A DNA stretch of 64,000 nt from Rufibacter roseolus. Lineage in GTDB: Bacteria; Bacteroidota; Bacteroidia; Cytophagales; Hymenobacteraceae. The stretch covers positions 620,001 to 684,000 of the forward strand of contig NZ_JAFMSU010000002.1 of the NCBI RefSeq assembly GCF_017916365.1, given 5' to 3'. Positions 1 through 8,295 of this stretch are shown piece by piece (the first letter of the stretch is position 1; every line of letters begins with the position of its first letter). A program made the translations under genes and the position numbers. A model generated the notes under the pieces. It did no database searches. It had not been told where the DNA came from and saw only the letters and a list, made by a program, of their open reading frames with translations.

Positions 1-1
1 T

Positions 2-592
2 TCTCTGGAGGCGGGCTACAAGGGCCATTACCTTAACTCGCAGCTGCAGTACACCAACCTGCAGAATTACGTTTACTACCAGGACTCTTTACAGGGCAGG
101 AAAACGGTTTGGGCCACGCCGGCGCAGGAGACCAGCGGGATCAACCTGGTGCAGGCTAGCGTGCGCTATAAATTCAATGTAAAATCCTTCGTGCTGGACA
201 ACACCGTCTACTACAACAAAGTATCGGGGCCGGATGTGATTAGGATGCCGGAATGGTACGTCAACTCCAAGGCCTATGTGCAGGGACCGCTTTTCAAAGG
301 TGCCATCAACGTGCAGACTGGGGTGGAGATGAACTGGCACTCCAGCTACTACGCCGAGGGGTACATGCCCGTGACCCAGCAGTTCCACCTGCAGAACACC
401 TTCCTGGTTACCCGTTACCCCACCCTGGACCTGTTCCTGAACACTGACATCAAAACTGTTAACCTGTTCCTAAAGCTGAGTAACCTTAACACCGTGACCA
501 GTGCCTGGGAACAAGGCTACTTCACCACGCCTTACTACCCAGCCAACCCCTTCAGCTTCATCTTCGGTCTGCAGTGGAACTTTTACGACTAA
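2..592 (+). CDS. putative outer-membrane porin, C-terminal part (5' end outside window)
   Basis: The reading frame is open from the first bases of the window, so only the last ~196 residues are present and the first in-frame GTG at 149 is not a real start. The protein is rich in aromatic residues and in alternating hydrophobic/polar strands (for example VRYKFNV, FNGxxLQWNFYD-like ending) and finishes in WNFYD, a terminal aromatic pattern typical of outer-membrane beta-barrels. It resembles the putative porin family widespread in Bacteroidota (Porin_10 type). No downstream partner lies in the same operon: a 256-bp AT-rich spacer with simple repeats follows. The family assignment rests on overall strand pattern and is moderately sure; substrate is unknown. 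Confidence 0.6.
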   Translation, partial: SLEAGYKGHYLNSQLQYTNLQNYVYYQDSLQGRKTVWATPAQETSGINLVQASVRYKFNVKSFVLDNTVYYNKVSGPDVIRMPEWYVNSKAYVQGPLFKGAINVQTGVEMNWHSSYYAEGYMPVTQQFHLQNTFLVTRYPTLDLFLNTDIKTVNLFLKLSNLNTVTSAWEQGYFTTPYYPANPFSFIFGLQWNFYD

Positions 593-600
593 GTTTTTCA

Positions 601-840
601 GATTTGAAGATTGGGCAATTGGGAGATGTGGAGATTAGAAGATTTGAAGATGTGGAAATAATTAGATGGCTTTTTCTAACCTAAATCCGTCTGGCCTAGC
701 TTTGTTTTTGAGCCGTTTATATAAAATATGCTTTAAAACATCAGGCCTTCATAATTTAACTTCTGATCCGAGAAACAAACACATTTGAGTTAACCAATCA
801 TCCTGCATCTTCTAATTTCCAAATCTTCTAATTTTCAAAT
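601..840. repeat. spacer bracketed by inverted simple-sequence repeats (locus A)
   Basis: The porin-side end carries repeated units of the type GATTTGAAGAT / GATTAGAAGATTTG (about 603-655). The miaE-side end carries the complementary form, CATCTTCTAAT and CAAATCTTCTAAT (about 804-840). The two ends are therefore imperfect inverted repeats made of a short reiterated word. A single-sided block of the same word, CTTCAAATC-like, lies at about 3335-3372. No gene is seen in the spacer. Confidence 0.6.
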
Positions 841-848
841 CAACCAAA

Positions 849-1442
849 GTGGCCAAGTCAATTCTTAAACTTCAACTACCCACCGATCCCCGCTGGGTGA
901 ACATCGCGGAGATGAACATCCAGGATATTCTGGTGGACCATGCGTATTGTGAGCAGAAAGCCGCCACCTCAGGCATTTCCCTTATAGTAAAGTACCCAGA
1001 CAAGACGAAGCTGGTGGAGGAGATGACTGCCCTTGTGGCCGAGGAATGGAGCCACTTTGAGCGGGTGTTGGAGGAGCTGAAAAAACGTGGTTACGAGCTA
1101 GGCCGCAACCGCCCCGATGAGTACGTGGTGCAACTGAGCAAACACATCCGGAAAGGAGACAAACGAGAACGTCAGCTCATGGACCACCTGTTGGTCAATG
1201 CCCTCATTGAGGCACGTTCCTGCGAGCGTTTCAAGCTGCTCTGGAAGAACCTCAAAGACGAGGACCTGCAAAAGTTTTATTATGAACTCATGGTCTCAGA
1301 AGCCGGCCATTACGTGAGCTTTGTGAAACTGGCCAAAGAATACATGCCCAAAGAAACCGTAGACGCCCGCCTCCAGGAACTACTACAAATTGAAGCAGAC
1401 ATTATCGCCAACCTGGAGCACCGCCCAGACAGGATTCATTAA
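849..1442 (+). CDS. miaE: tRNA-(ms2io6A)-hydroxylase MiaE
   Basis: MiaE hydroxylates the isopentenyl group of ms2i6A at position 37 of tRNAs that read UNN codons; it is a cytoplasmic, oxygen-dependent non-haem diiron enzyme. The 197-residue product matches the family length. The helical-bundle iron ligands are visible as EEWSHF (about residues 66-71), EARSCERF (about 115-122) and SEAGHY (about 152-157). The start is a GTG at 849 (VAKSILKLQL...); no in-frame ATG lies closer to the conserved N-terminus. It stands alone, with AT-rich spacers on both sides. Together with mtaB in this window it shows extensive A37 modification. Family assignment is secure. Confidence 0.92.
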   Translation: MAKSILKLQLPTDPRWVNIAEMNIQDILVDHAYCEQKAATSGISLIVKYPDKTKLVEEMTALVAEEWSHFERVLEELKKRGYELGRNRPDEYVVQLSKHIRKGDKRERQLMDHLLVNALIEARSCERFKLLWKNLKDEDLQKFYYELMVSEAGHYVSFVKLAKEYMPKETVDARLQELLQIEADIIANLEHRPDRIH

Positions 1443-1533
1443 ACTAGATTCGGGGGAAGAATAGGGGATGAACTTTTAGAAATACCTAACAGATTTAATG
1501 AACAATAGGGGCAAGCCGTTGTAAAATTGTCTC

Positions 1534-1541
1534 TATATTTG
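1534..1541 (+). promoter_or_regulatory. -7 promoter element TATATTTG of the ABC-F leader
   Basis: TATATTTG is an exact match to the Bacteroidota -7 consensus TAnnTTTG. A TTG at 1519-1521 is closer than the usual 19-21 bp, so the -33 box is uncertain. Transcription would begin near 1548 and give a leader of about 110 nt before the ABC-F start. Confidence 0.5.
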
Positions 1542-1569
1542 CCAGCACACCATTAGCCACCTCCTACAG

Positions 1570-1638
1570 ATGTAATAAACAATTTCTTTCAGAAGTGTGA
1601 AAGCCACCAACTGCTTAGCGGTTTAGGGGGCTGTTTTT
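1570..1638 (+). promoter_or_regulatory. attenuator-like leader with start-stop ORF and terminator hairpin
   Basis: The leader has ATG-TAA-TAA at 1570-1578, a minimal start-stop ORF. It then has an imperfect stem between 1602-1613 (AGCCACCAACTG) and 1619-1632, followed by TTTTT at 1634-1638, only 20 nt before the ABC-F start codon. An intrinsic terminator inside a leader is the arrangement known from antibiotic-responsive ABC-F and erm genes, where ribosome stalling lets transcription continue. The pairing was done by eye. Confidence 0.5.
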
Positions 1639-1657
1639 ACCATTTAAGAAAGAAATC

Positions 1658-3244
1658 ATGTTGATTTTACAGAACATCTCCTACACTCATCCCAATAAGG
1701 ATTTACTGTTTTCTGATATAAATCTGACAGTAAATGCCCACCAGAAAATCGCTTTAATCGGGAATAACGGCTCAGGGAAGTCTACGTTGCTGCGGATTAT
1801 CGCGCAAGAACTAAAGCCTTCAGGCGGACAGGTACAGGTGGAGGCTGAGCCATACTATGTGCCTCAGGTATTCGGGCAGTTCAACCAACTCACCGTCGCT
1901 CAGGCATTAAGGATAGAACCCAAATTGAAGGCCTTACACGAAATCCTGGAAGGGAACACGTCTGAAGAAAATTTCCATCTGCTGAACGATGACTGGACGG
2001 TTGAAGACCGATGCCGGGAAGCGCTGGATTCCTGGCAGCTTCATGAGGTGGAATTATGCCAACCAATGGAAACCCTGAGTGGCGGGCAAAAAACCAAAGT
2101 GTTTCTGGCCGGTATTTCCATTCATCAACCCGAACTGGTTTTACTGGATGAACCCAGCAACCACCTGGATGTGGCCGGCCGTGAACTGCTCTACAACTTT
2201 GTGCAATCCACCAAAAGCACCTTGCTCATAGTAAGCCATGACCGGAAACTCCTGAACCTCCTGGACACTGTATGTGAATTAAGTAAGCACGGGATTAAGG
2301 TGTACGGCGGTAACTATGATTTTTTTGCCGACCAGAAGCAGATAGAAAGCGAGGTGTTGGGACATGACATCCAAAGCAAAGAAAAAGCCCTCCGGAAAGC
2401 CAAAGAGAAGGAACGCGAAACCTTGGAGCGGCAGCAAAAACTGGACAACCGGGGGAAAGGAAAGCAGGAAAAAGCCGGAGTGGCTCGCATCATGATGAAC
2501 ACCCTCCGGAACAACGCCGAAAACAGTTCCTCCAGATTGAAAAGCGTACATGCGGAGAAGATCGGCGGCATATCCCAGGAATTACACGAGCTGCGTGCTG
2601 CCTTACCAAACATAGACAAAATGAAGTTCGGCTTTGACTCTTCGGGGCTGCACAAGGGCAAAGTCCTGTTCTCCGCAGACAACCTTAACTTCAGCTACGG
2701 CCAAAAGCCTCTTTGGCGAGAAAGCCTTCAATTACAGATCACCAGTGGCGAACGAATTGCTTTGAAAGGGCTAAACGGATCAGGAAAAACAACTTTGATT
2801 AACCTTATCCTCGGGAATTTACCTGCCCAAACCGGTAATGTTTTCAGGGCGGTGAACAAAGCCATTTACATTGACCAGGATTATTCTTTGCTCAATGACA
2901 AACTCAAAGTTTACGAACAGGCCCAACAATTCAATACCACTGCCTTACAGGAACATGAAATTAAGATAAGACTAAACCGTTTTCTGTTTACCAAAGAAGA
3001 CTGGGACAAGCCCTGTGGTACCTTAAGCGGGGGAGAAAGAATGCGGCTAATGCTTTGTTGCCTGACAATCAGCAGCCAATCACCGGACCTGATCATTTTG
3101 GATGAACCCACCAACAACCTGGACATCCAAAACATTGAAATCCTAACCGCCGCCATAAACGAGTACCAGGGAACCCTTCTGGTTGTATCCCACGATACTT
3201 ATTTCCTGGAGCAGATCCACATTGAGAGAACCATTAACCTTTAG
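1658..3244 (+). CDS. ABC-F family ATPase (ribosome-acting, possible antibiotic protection)
   Basis: This soluble protein has two ABC ATPase domains and no membrane segment. Domain 1 has Walker A GNNGSGKST (about residue 37) and signature LSGGQKTK (about 141), with Walker B LVLLDEPSNHLD. Domain 2 has GLNGSGKTT (about 370), LSGGERMRL (about 450) and LIILDEPTNNLD. The two are joined by a long, charged, coiled-coil-like linker (about 225-320) such as ABC-F proteins insert into the ribosome near the E/P site and peptidyl-transferase centre. Known members are either housekeeping translation factors or resistance proteins (Vga, Lsa, Msr, VmlR). The preceding attenuator-like leader favours an inducible protective role; the antibiotic class cannot be read from sequence. 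Monocistronic. Confidence 0.85.
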   Translation: MLILQNISYTHPNKDLLFSDINLTVNAHQKIALIGNNGSGKSTLLRIIAQELKPSGGQVQVEAEPYYVPQVFGQFNQLTVAQALRIEPKLKALHEILEGNTSEENFHLLNDDWTVEDRCREALDSWQLHEVELCQPMETLSGGQKTKVFLAGISIHQPELVLLDEPSNHLDVAGRELLYNFVQSTKSTLLIVSHDRKLLNLLDTVCELSKHGIKVYGGNYDFFADQKQIESEVLGHDIQSKEKALRKAKEKERETLERQQKLDNRGKGKQEKAGVARIMMNTLRNNAENSSSRLKSVHAEKIGGISQELHELRAALPNIDKMKFGFDSSGLHKGKVLFSADNLNFSYGQKPLWRESLQLQITSGERIALKGLNGSGKTTLINLILGNLPAQTGNVFRAVNKAIYIDQDYSLLNDKLKVYEQAQQFNTTALQEHEIKIRLNRFLFTKEDWDKPCGTLSGGERMRLMLCCLTISSQSPDLIILDEPTNNLDIQNIEILTAAINEYQGTLLVVSHDTYFLEQIHIERTINL

Positions 3245-3375
3245 ATAAGCAAAGAAGTAATTTCCACCTCTTTAAATGCCTGAGGGGTTTAGAAGCCATT
3301 TTCAAAAAACGGCCTCCAAACCCCTCAATCATTTCTCAATCTTCACATCTTCAAACCTTCAAATCTCCAAATATA

Positions 3376-4647
3376 TTAGGTCTTCTGTTTCTTCTTCTTG
3401 GCGGCCGGGAACAGGATATTGTTCAAAATCAACCGATAGCCGGGGGAGTTGGGGTAGAGGGAGAGGTCGGTGGGTTCCTCTTCCACAAAGTGTTGGTAGT
3501 CCTCTGGGTCGTGGCCACCGTAAAAGGTCCAGGTGCCTTTCCCGAAGGTGCCGTGGATGTAGCGGGCCTCGTCTATGGACTTGGTCTCGCCCATGATCAC
3601 CACCTCAGATTTGATCAGCTTTTTCTTGAAACCAGTGGTTAAGCCCATGAACCCTTTAATTGTTTTCTCGTGGTTCTGGGTGAGCATGGTAGGAATGGGG
3701 TCCCACTTGGCGGAGTAGGTGAAAAGCTGGAAAAAGTCATTGTTCTCGCGCAGGCCCCGTTCCAGTTGGGAGTTGTCAATGTTGGAAAACTCTGGGTGGT
3801 AAGGGTCTCTTATTAGCGTGAAGTCTTTAAAAGCAAAGGTGTTGGTGAAGTTCAGCTTCTGTTGGGCTTGAGGATCGGCGGGGTCGCCGTCAAACATGTT
3901 CTCGGTGATGTCCAGGCCCACGGCGGCCAGGGCAATGTCATAGGTATCGGTGGCAGAGCACATGGCAAACATAAAGCCGCCGCCCGCGCAGAAGTCCCGG
4001 ATGCGCTGGGCTACCGCGCTTTTCAGCTGTGGCACTTTGGCAAACCCGAACCGCTTGGCAATGGCCTCAGATTCCCGTTTCTGCTCAATGTACCAGGGTG
4101 CGTTCCGGAAAGCGGTATAAAATTTCCCGTACTGACCAGTGAAATCCTCATGGTGCAGGTGCAGCCAGTCGTACTTGGGTAGTTTGTCTTCCAGGATCTC
4201 GGGGTCATAGATGATGTCGTAGGGGATCTCGGCGTAGGTGAGCACCAAAGTAACGGCATCGTCCCAGGGCTGTTTGGACTTGGGCGAGTACACCGCAATC
4301 TTGGGCGCCTTCTCCAGTTTCATCACGTCCATGTTAGACTCCGGCGCTGCAATCTCGGTGAGAATCTGGCTGTACTGCGCGTCTGAGATGGTCTGGTAAC
4401 TGATGCCCCGCACCACCAATTCATTTTCCAAGGCGGTGGCCTGCTTCATAGCAAAGGCACCGCCTTTGTAGTTCAGGAGCCATTCAACCTCTACTTGCCG
4501 CTGCAGGGCCCAATATGCTACCCCATAGGATTTTAAGTGGTTCTTCTGCGTCTTGTCCATGGGCAGGAGCAGGTAAGAAGCCCAACTGGCTGGCGCAATA
4601 GCCATCAGCAGAAGCAGAAGAAATAAATTCCGGCACAAATTCTTCAT
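3376..4647 (-). CDS. secreted protein of the Bacteroidota family often labelled asparagine synthetase B
   Basis: An exported protein of about 423 residues. I place the start at 4647 (MKNLCRNLF) because it opens a clean signal peptide (hydrophobic LFLLLLLMAIAP, cleavage near SWAS); the upstream in-frame ATG at 4686 would add 13 residues in front of it. The mature protein begins YLLLPMDKTQKNHLKSYG and contains conserved-looking blocks LLNYKGGAF, DWLHLHHEDFTG and FCAGGGFMFAMCSATD. Databases commonly name this family asparagine synthetase B, but I see neither an N-terminal catalytic Cys2 nor the SGGxDS ATP-pyrophosphatase loop, and a signal peptide is incompatible with that enzyme. The real function is unknown; the FCAGGGFMFAMCSA block resembles a glutamine-amidotransferase-like nucleophile turn. 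Divergent from the permease gene at 4775. Confidence 0.6.
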   Translation of the reverse strand: MKNLCRNLFLLLLLMAIAPASWASYLLLPMDKTQKNHLKSYGVAYWALQRQVEVEWLLNYKGGAFAMKQATALENELVVRGISYQTISDAQYSQILTEIAAPESNMDVMKLEKAPKIAVYSPKSKQPWDDAVTLVLTYAEIPYDIIYDPEILEDKLPKYDWLHLHHEDFTGQYGKFYTAFRNAPWYIEQKRESEAIAKRFGFAKVPQLKSAVAQRIRDFCAGGGFMFAMCSATDTYDIALAAVGLDITENMFDGDPADPQAQQKLNFTNTFAFKDFTLIRDPYHPEFSNIDNSQLERGLRENNDFFQLFTYSAKWDPIPTMLTQNHEKTIKGFMGLTTGFKKKLIKSEVVIMGETKSIDEARYIHGTFGKGTWTFYGGHDPEDYQHFVEEEPTDLSLYPNSPGYRLILNNILFPAAKKKKQKT

Positions 4648-4774
4648 CAGTAATCGGTTTGGAACGAATTTAAGAAAATAGGGCAATAAACGGGAAAACC
4701 ATTACTTTTATATCAGTAAGAAAGCGCTCAGTTGTACGACAGATAGTAGACTGGGTACTGGTTACAGAGAAAAC

Positions 4775-6010
4775 ATGGATCTTGTAGAAAACACGAAAGA
4801 AGGCTTCCGCTCCATCCAGGGCAATTTGCTTAGGACGGTGCTCACTGCCCTGATCATCTCCATTGGCATAATGTCTTTGGTAGGTATTCTAACGGCAATT
4901 GAGGGCATCAAGTATTCCGTTTCCAGCACATTTTCTACGTTGGGGGCCAATTCTTTTGATATAGAGAAAAAATGGGACGGGGGCGGACAGCGGGGCGGCC
5001 GTCAGAACAAAGTGTATCCCAACATCACTGAGTTCCAGGCCCGGCAATACAAAGAACTCATGGCCGATAAAGCCCGGGTGAGTTTGTCTACCTGGGTGAG
5101 CGGGAACGTCTCTGTGAAAGCGGGCAGCATCAAAACCAACCCTAACATGAGTTTGATAGGGGGAGACGAGAATTACCTGGTGAACGAGAACTATGACCTG
5201 GAACTGGGCCGGCCTTTCTCTAACCTGGAGATTGAAAGCGGCGCCCCTGTGGCCATCATAGGCGAGGAAGTAGCCGACAAGCTGTTCCCCAAACAAAGCC
5301 CCGAGGGCAAGAGCATGGTGCTGATGGGCCGGAGGTTCAAGGTCATTGGCAAAATCAAAAGCACTGGCGGAGGCCTGGGCGGGGGCGGAAGCAATCGCCG
5401 GATCATCATCCCCCTGGAAACCGCCACCCAGATTCCCACCCCAGAACCATTAACGTATGAGATCAAATCTGCTATCCTGAACGGGAGCAGCCTGGCATTT
5501 GCCATGGAGGAGGCAACCGGTATTATGCGCAAAGTACGGCAGGACCGGCTAGGTCAGGAAGATTCCTTCAGGATAACCCGCAGCGACTCTGTGGAGCAGG
5601 AGTTAAACAAAATCACGGGTTACCTGAAAACCGGCGGCTTTCTGGTGGGTTTCATCACCTTGCTGGGTGCCTCCATCGGGTTGATGAACATCATGATGGT
5701 GAGCGTAACCGAAAGAACCCGGGAGATTGGCATCAGAAAGGCTTTGGGCGCCACTATAAAGCAAATAAGGCTGCAGTTCCTCATTGAGGCCATTGTTATC
5801 TGTGTGCTGGGGGGGATTGTAGGCATAGTCCTAGGCATTCTCATGGGCAATGGCATTGCCATGCTCATAGGCAAGGGCGACTTCTTTGTGCCCTGGCTTT
5901 GGATGATTGTGGGTATGGCCATCTGTATCACAGTAGGGCTGGTTTCTGGTTACTACCCGGCTTACAAAGCCTCTAAACTGGACCCTATTGAATCTTTAAG
6001 ATACGAATAG
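4775..6010 (+). CDS. MacB/FtsX-type ABC transporter permease
   Basis: A 411-residue permease with the classic MacB layout: one N-terminal membrane helix (about 20-45), a large periplasmic MacB_PCD domain (about 46-280) with a glycine-rich loop near 210, then three C-terminal helices forming the FtsX domain (about 285-305, 335-360, 372-395). The motifs [23 protein letters not shown] and the ending [13 protein letters not shown] are diagnostic. Family members use ATP hydrolysis by a separate ATPase to drive lipoprotein or small-molecule transfer across the periplasm. No ATPase gene is adjacent, so it must pair with an ATPase encoded elsewhere. It reads divergently from the gene at 3376-4647. 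Confidence 0.88.
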   Translation: MDLVENTKEGFRSIQGNLLRTVLTALIISIGIMSLVGILTAIEGIKYSVSSTFSTLGANSFDIEKKWDGGGQRGGRQNKVYPNITEFQARQYKELMADKARVSLSTWVSGNVSVKAGSIKTNPNMSLIGGDENYLVNENYDLELGRPFSNLEIESGAPVAIIGEEVADKLFPKQSPEGKSMVLMGRRFKVIGKIKSTGGGLGGGGSNRRIIIPLETATQIPTPEPLTYEIKSAILNGSSLAFAMEEATGIMRKVRQDRLGQEDSFRITRSDSVEQELNKITGYLKTGGFLVGFITLLGASIGLMNIMMVSVTERTREIGIRKALGATIKQIRLQFLIEAIVICVLGGIVGIVLGILMGNGIAMLIGKGDFFVPWLWMIVGMAICITVGLVSGYYPAYKASKLDPIESLRYE

Positions 6011-6116
6011 CAAAAACCAGCCTTGGGGTAAGGACATTACAAAGAAGCTGGCGCCTTTTTCCTTTCTGCCGCGAGTGGAATAGCCGGACCTGGGAGGGAG
6101 AAGCAATTGAAGTAGT

Positions 6117-7442
6117 ATGACTTTTTTCAAGAAGCCCGTTTTCTCCTTTTCCTCATTCTCCGGGCGTTCTTTTCCCCTGGATTTTTTTATCAATTCAAAA
6201 TACCTGTTCCGCTGGCTGGGTCTGGCTTTGCTGGTGGGCATTATGGCCGGCAGCGCCTCAGCCTTGTTTCTGGTCTTGCTGGATTGGGTCACCCATTACC
6301 GCGAAACCCATACCTGGATCATCTGGCTTTTGCCCGTGGGTGGCTTCTTGGTAGGTTATGCCTACCACAAGTGGGGCCGCGAGGCAGAAGGCGGCAACAA
6401 CCTGCTTTTGCAGTCCATTCAAACGCCTTCCTCCAATAAGATCCCCTTGGTTATGGCACCATTGGTGCTTTTTGGCACCGTACTTACACACTTGGTGGGT
6501 GGCTCGGCGGGTCGGGAGGGAACGGCCGTGCAGATGGGCGGCGCCCTGGCAGATCAACTCTCGCCCATATTCAGGCTTCGGCCGCGGGACCGTAAAATGA
6601 TATTGATTTGCGGGGTGAGTGCCGGCTTTGCCTCGGTGTTCGGGACGCCGTTGGCGGGAGCGGTGTTTGCTTTGGAGGTTTTCCTGTTGGGGCAACTCCG
6701 CTACAATGCACTGCTACCTTCTTTTCTGGCGGCCATCATCGCCAATGCGGTTACCTCAGCATGGGGTGTTGGGCATACAGTTTACCCGGTAGTGGAGGTT
6801 CCACCCATGACCGTCTGGACTTTAAGCGCGACCTTGCTGGCTGGCATCTGTTTTGCCTTGGCGGCCCGGCTTTTCTCGCTAGCCTCCCATGCCGTGGGTA
6901 GCACCTTCAGGAAATATGTATCTTATCCGCCCCTACAGCCGGTGCTTGGAGGTGTGATACTTGCGGTGGTCATCTGGGCTTTGGGTACTACCAAATACAT
7001 CGGGTTGGGGATTCCTACCATTTTGGCGTCCTTTTCAACACCGCTGCCTACCTATGATTTCTTGCTGAAGCTGGCGCTTACTGCTTTTACTTTGGGCTGC
7101 GGCTTTAAGGGTGGGGAGGTAACGCCATTGTTCTTCATCGGGGCTACTTTGGGGAACGCGCTTTTCCCCTGGCTTCCTTTGCCGTTGGAGTTGCTGGCGG
7201 CTATGGGTTTTGTGGCCGTATTTGCGGGCGCGGCCAATACGCCGCTGGCCTGCCTGCTTATGGCCATGGAATTATTTGGGGGCAGCTGTGGCCTCTATGC
7301 CGGATTGGCCTGTGTGGTGGCTTACCTCTTCTCGGGCCACACCGGTATCTATGGGGCACAGGTGGTGGAGAACAGCAAACACCCGTACTACGCCAGAGAG
7401 GCAGGAACCCGATTGGCGGGGATCAAGCGCCGCCTCTTCTGA
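6117..7442 (+). CDS. CLC family anion channel/antiporter, fluoride (CLC-F) type motifs
   Basis: A 441-residue integral membrane protein with about ten or more hydrophobic segments. Instead of the chloride signatures GSGIP, GREGP and GxFxP it shows GGNNLL (about residue 91), GREGTAVQ (about 133) and GGEVTPLF (about 332). GREGT, the altered helix-D loop and the Glu/Thr pair in the last block are features described for CLC-F fluoride/proton antiporters. The expected role is therefore fluoride export at the inner membrane. No recognisable fluoride riboswitch precedes it in the 106-bp gap from the permease gene. The family is certain; the substrate is inferred from motifs. Confidence 0.85.
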   Translation: MTFFKKPVFSFSSFSGRSFPLDFFINSKYLFRWLGLALLVGIMAGSASALFLVLLDWVTHYRETHTWIIWLLPVGGFLVGYAYHKWGREAEGGNNLLLQSIQTPSSNKIPLVMAPLVLFGTVLTHLVGGSAGREGTAVQMGGALADQLSPIFRLRPRDRKMILICGVSAGFASVFGTPLAGAVFALEVFLLGQLRYNALLPSFLAAIIANAVTSAWGVGHTVYPVVEVPPMTVWTLSATLLAGICFALAARLFSLASHAVGSTFRKYVSYPPLQPVLGGVILAVVIWALGTTKYIGLGIPTILASFSTPLPTYDFLLKLALTAFTLGCGFKGGEVTPLFFIGATLGNALFPWLPLPLELLAAMGFVAVFAGAANTPLACLLMAMELFGGSCGLYAGLACVVAYLFSGHTGIYGAQVVENSKHPYYAREAGTRLAGIKRRLF

Positions 7443-7469
7443 GCCGTTATTCTCAAAAGGAAACAAAAA

Positions 7470-7489
7470 AGCCTGACCGAAGCCAGGCT
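7470..7489. terminator. bidirectional terminator between the CLC and Skp-like genes
   Basis: Stem AGCCTG (7470-7475) / CAGGCT (7484-7489) with an 8-nt loop. A-run on the left and T-run on the right serve both convergent genes. Confidence 0.75.
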
Positions 7490-7514
7490 TTTCTATCTCA
7501 ACCCTTTTATAAGA

Positions 7515-8165
7515 TTATTTCTTTGTTCCGGGTTTGTTCGCTTTGTACTCCTCGTTGAGGCCCTTAACGGTCTCGTCCGTGATGTCAAGGGAAGCATCTC
7601 CGTACAGGATGGCGCTGTTGCCGCGGGTATAGGTCAGGACCATTTTGTAGCCTTTCTCCTTGCTGATTTTCTTGAGGTGCGCCTCTACTTTCTCGTAGAT
7701 CTTCTTCATCTCATCGTTCTCGTCCTTGGCCAGTTGGTTTCCGGAGGTCTGCTGCTGGGCGGCTAGTTGTTGCTCTTTCTGGGCCAGGCGCTGCTCAGTG
7801 GCGGCCCGTTGTTCCTGGGTCATGCCAGCACCGGTCTGGCGGTACTGCTCCACTTCCTTCTGGAAACTAGAGGCTTTGCCTCTAAGGTCAGATTCCATTC
7901 TTTTACCTTTGGCTTCCAGGCGGGCTTTCACGTCTTTGAAGTACTGGTATCTGTTCAGAAGGGTATCTGAGTTCACAAACACAATCTCGGCAGTGGGTGA
8001 AGCTACGGCTGGGGCATCCTCATCTTCTTCGGCAGCGGTTGTGGCGGCGGCTGGAGTGGTCTCCGTAGTAGCGGCAGTGGTAGGTTTGGATGCCTTGTCG
8101 TTGTTGCAGGCGGCAAAGGAAGCTGAAATGACAGCCAGTAAAATAAGCTTTTTAGATACGCTCAC
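7515..8165 (-). CDS. OmpH/Skp-like periplasmic chaperone, lipoprotein
   Basis: A 216-residue exported protein. The N-terminus MSVSKKLILLAVISASFAAC contains a lipobox (SFAAC), so the mature protein is probably a lipoprotein, unlike soluble Skp of Proteobacteria. An Ala/Thr-rich low-complexity linker (about 27-50) follows. After it come the OmpH features: AEIVFVNSDTLLNRYQYF, then a long coiled coil (about 80-160) rich in Gln/Glu/Lys, and a C-terminal strand region KMVLTYTRGNSAILYGD and DITDETVKGLNEEY. The likely role is holding unfolded outer-membrane proteins, which fits the receptor gene next to it, although that gene has its own promoter. Family assignment is good. Confidence 0.82.
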   Translation of the reverse strand: MSVSKKLILLAVISASFAACNNDKASKPTTAATTETTPAAATTAAEEDEDAPAVASPTAEIVFVNSDTLLNRYQYFKDVKARLEAKGKRMESDLRGKASSFQKEVEQYRQTGAGMTQEQRAATEQRLAQKEQQLAAQQQTSGNQLAKDENDEMKKIYEKVEAHLKKISKEKGYKMVLTYTRGNSAILYGDASLDITDETVKGLNEEYKANKPGTKK

Positions 8166-8295
8166 AGTCTATAATTAATTGATGTAAAATGGGTTGAACA
8201 TGGGCCACGATTTGGTTTTCGCGGCCCATGTTCATGGGTTAAGGCCTCAATTTAAGAAAATTAATTGTAAGCCGGAGAAAGTGCAGGTCAAGAGA

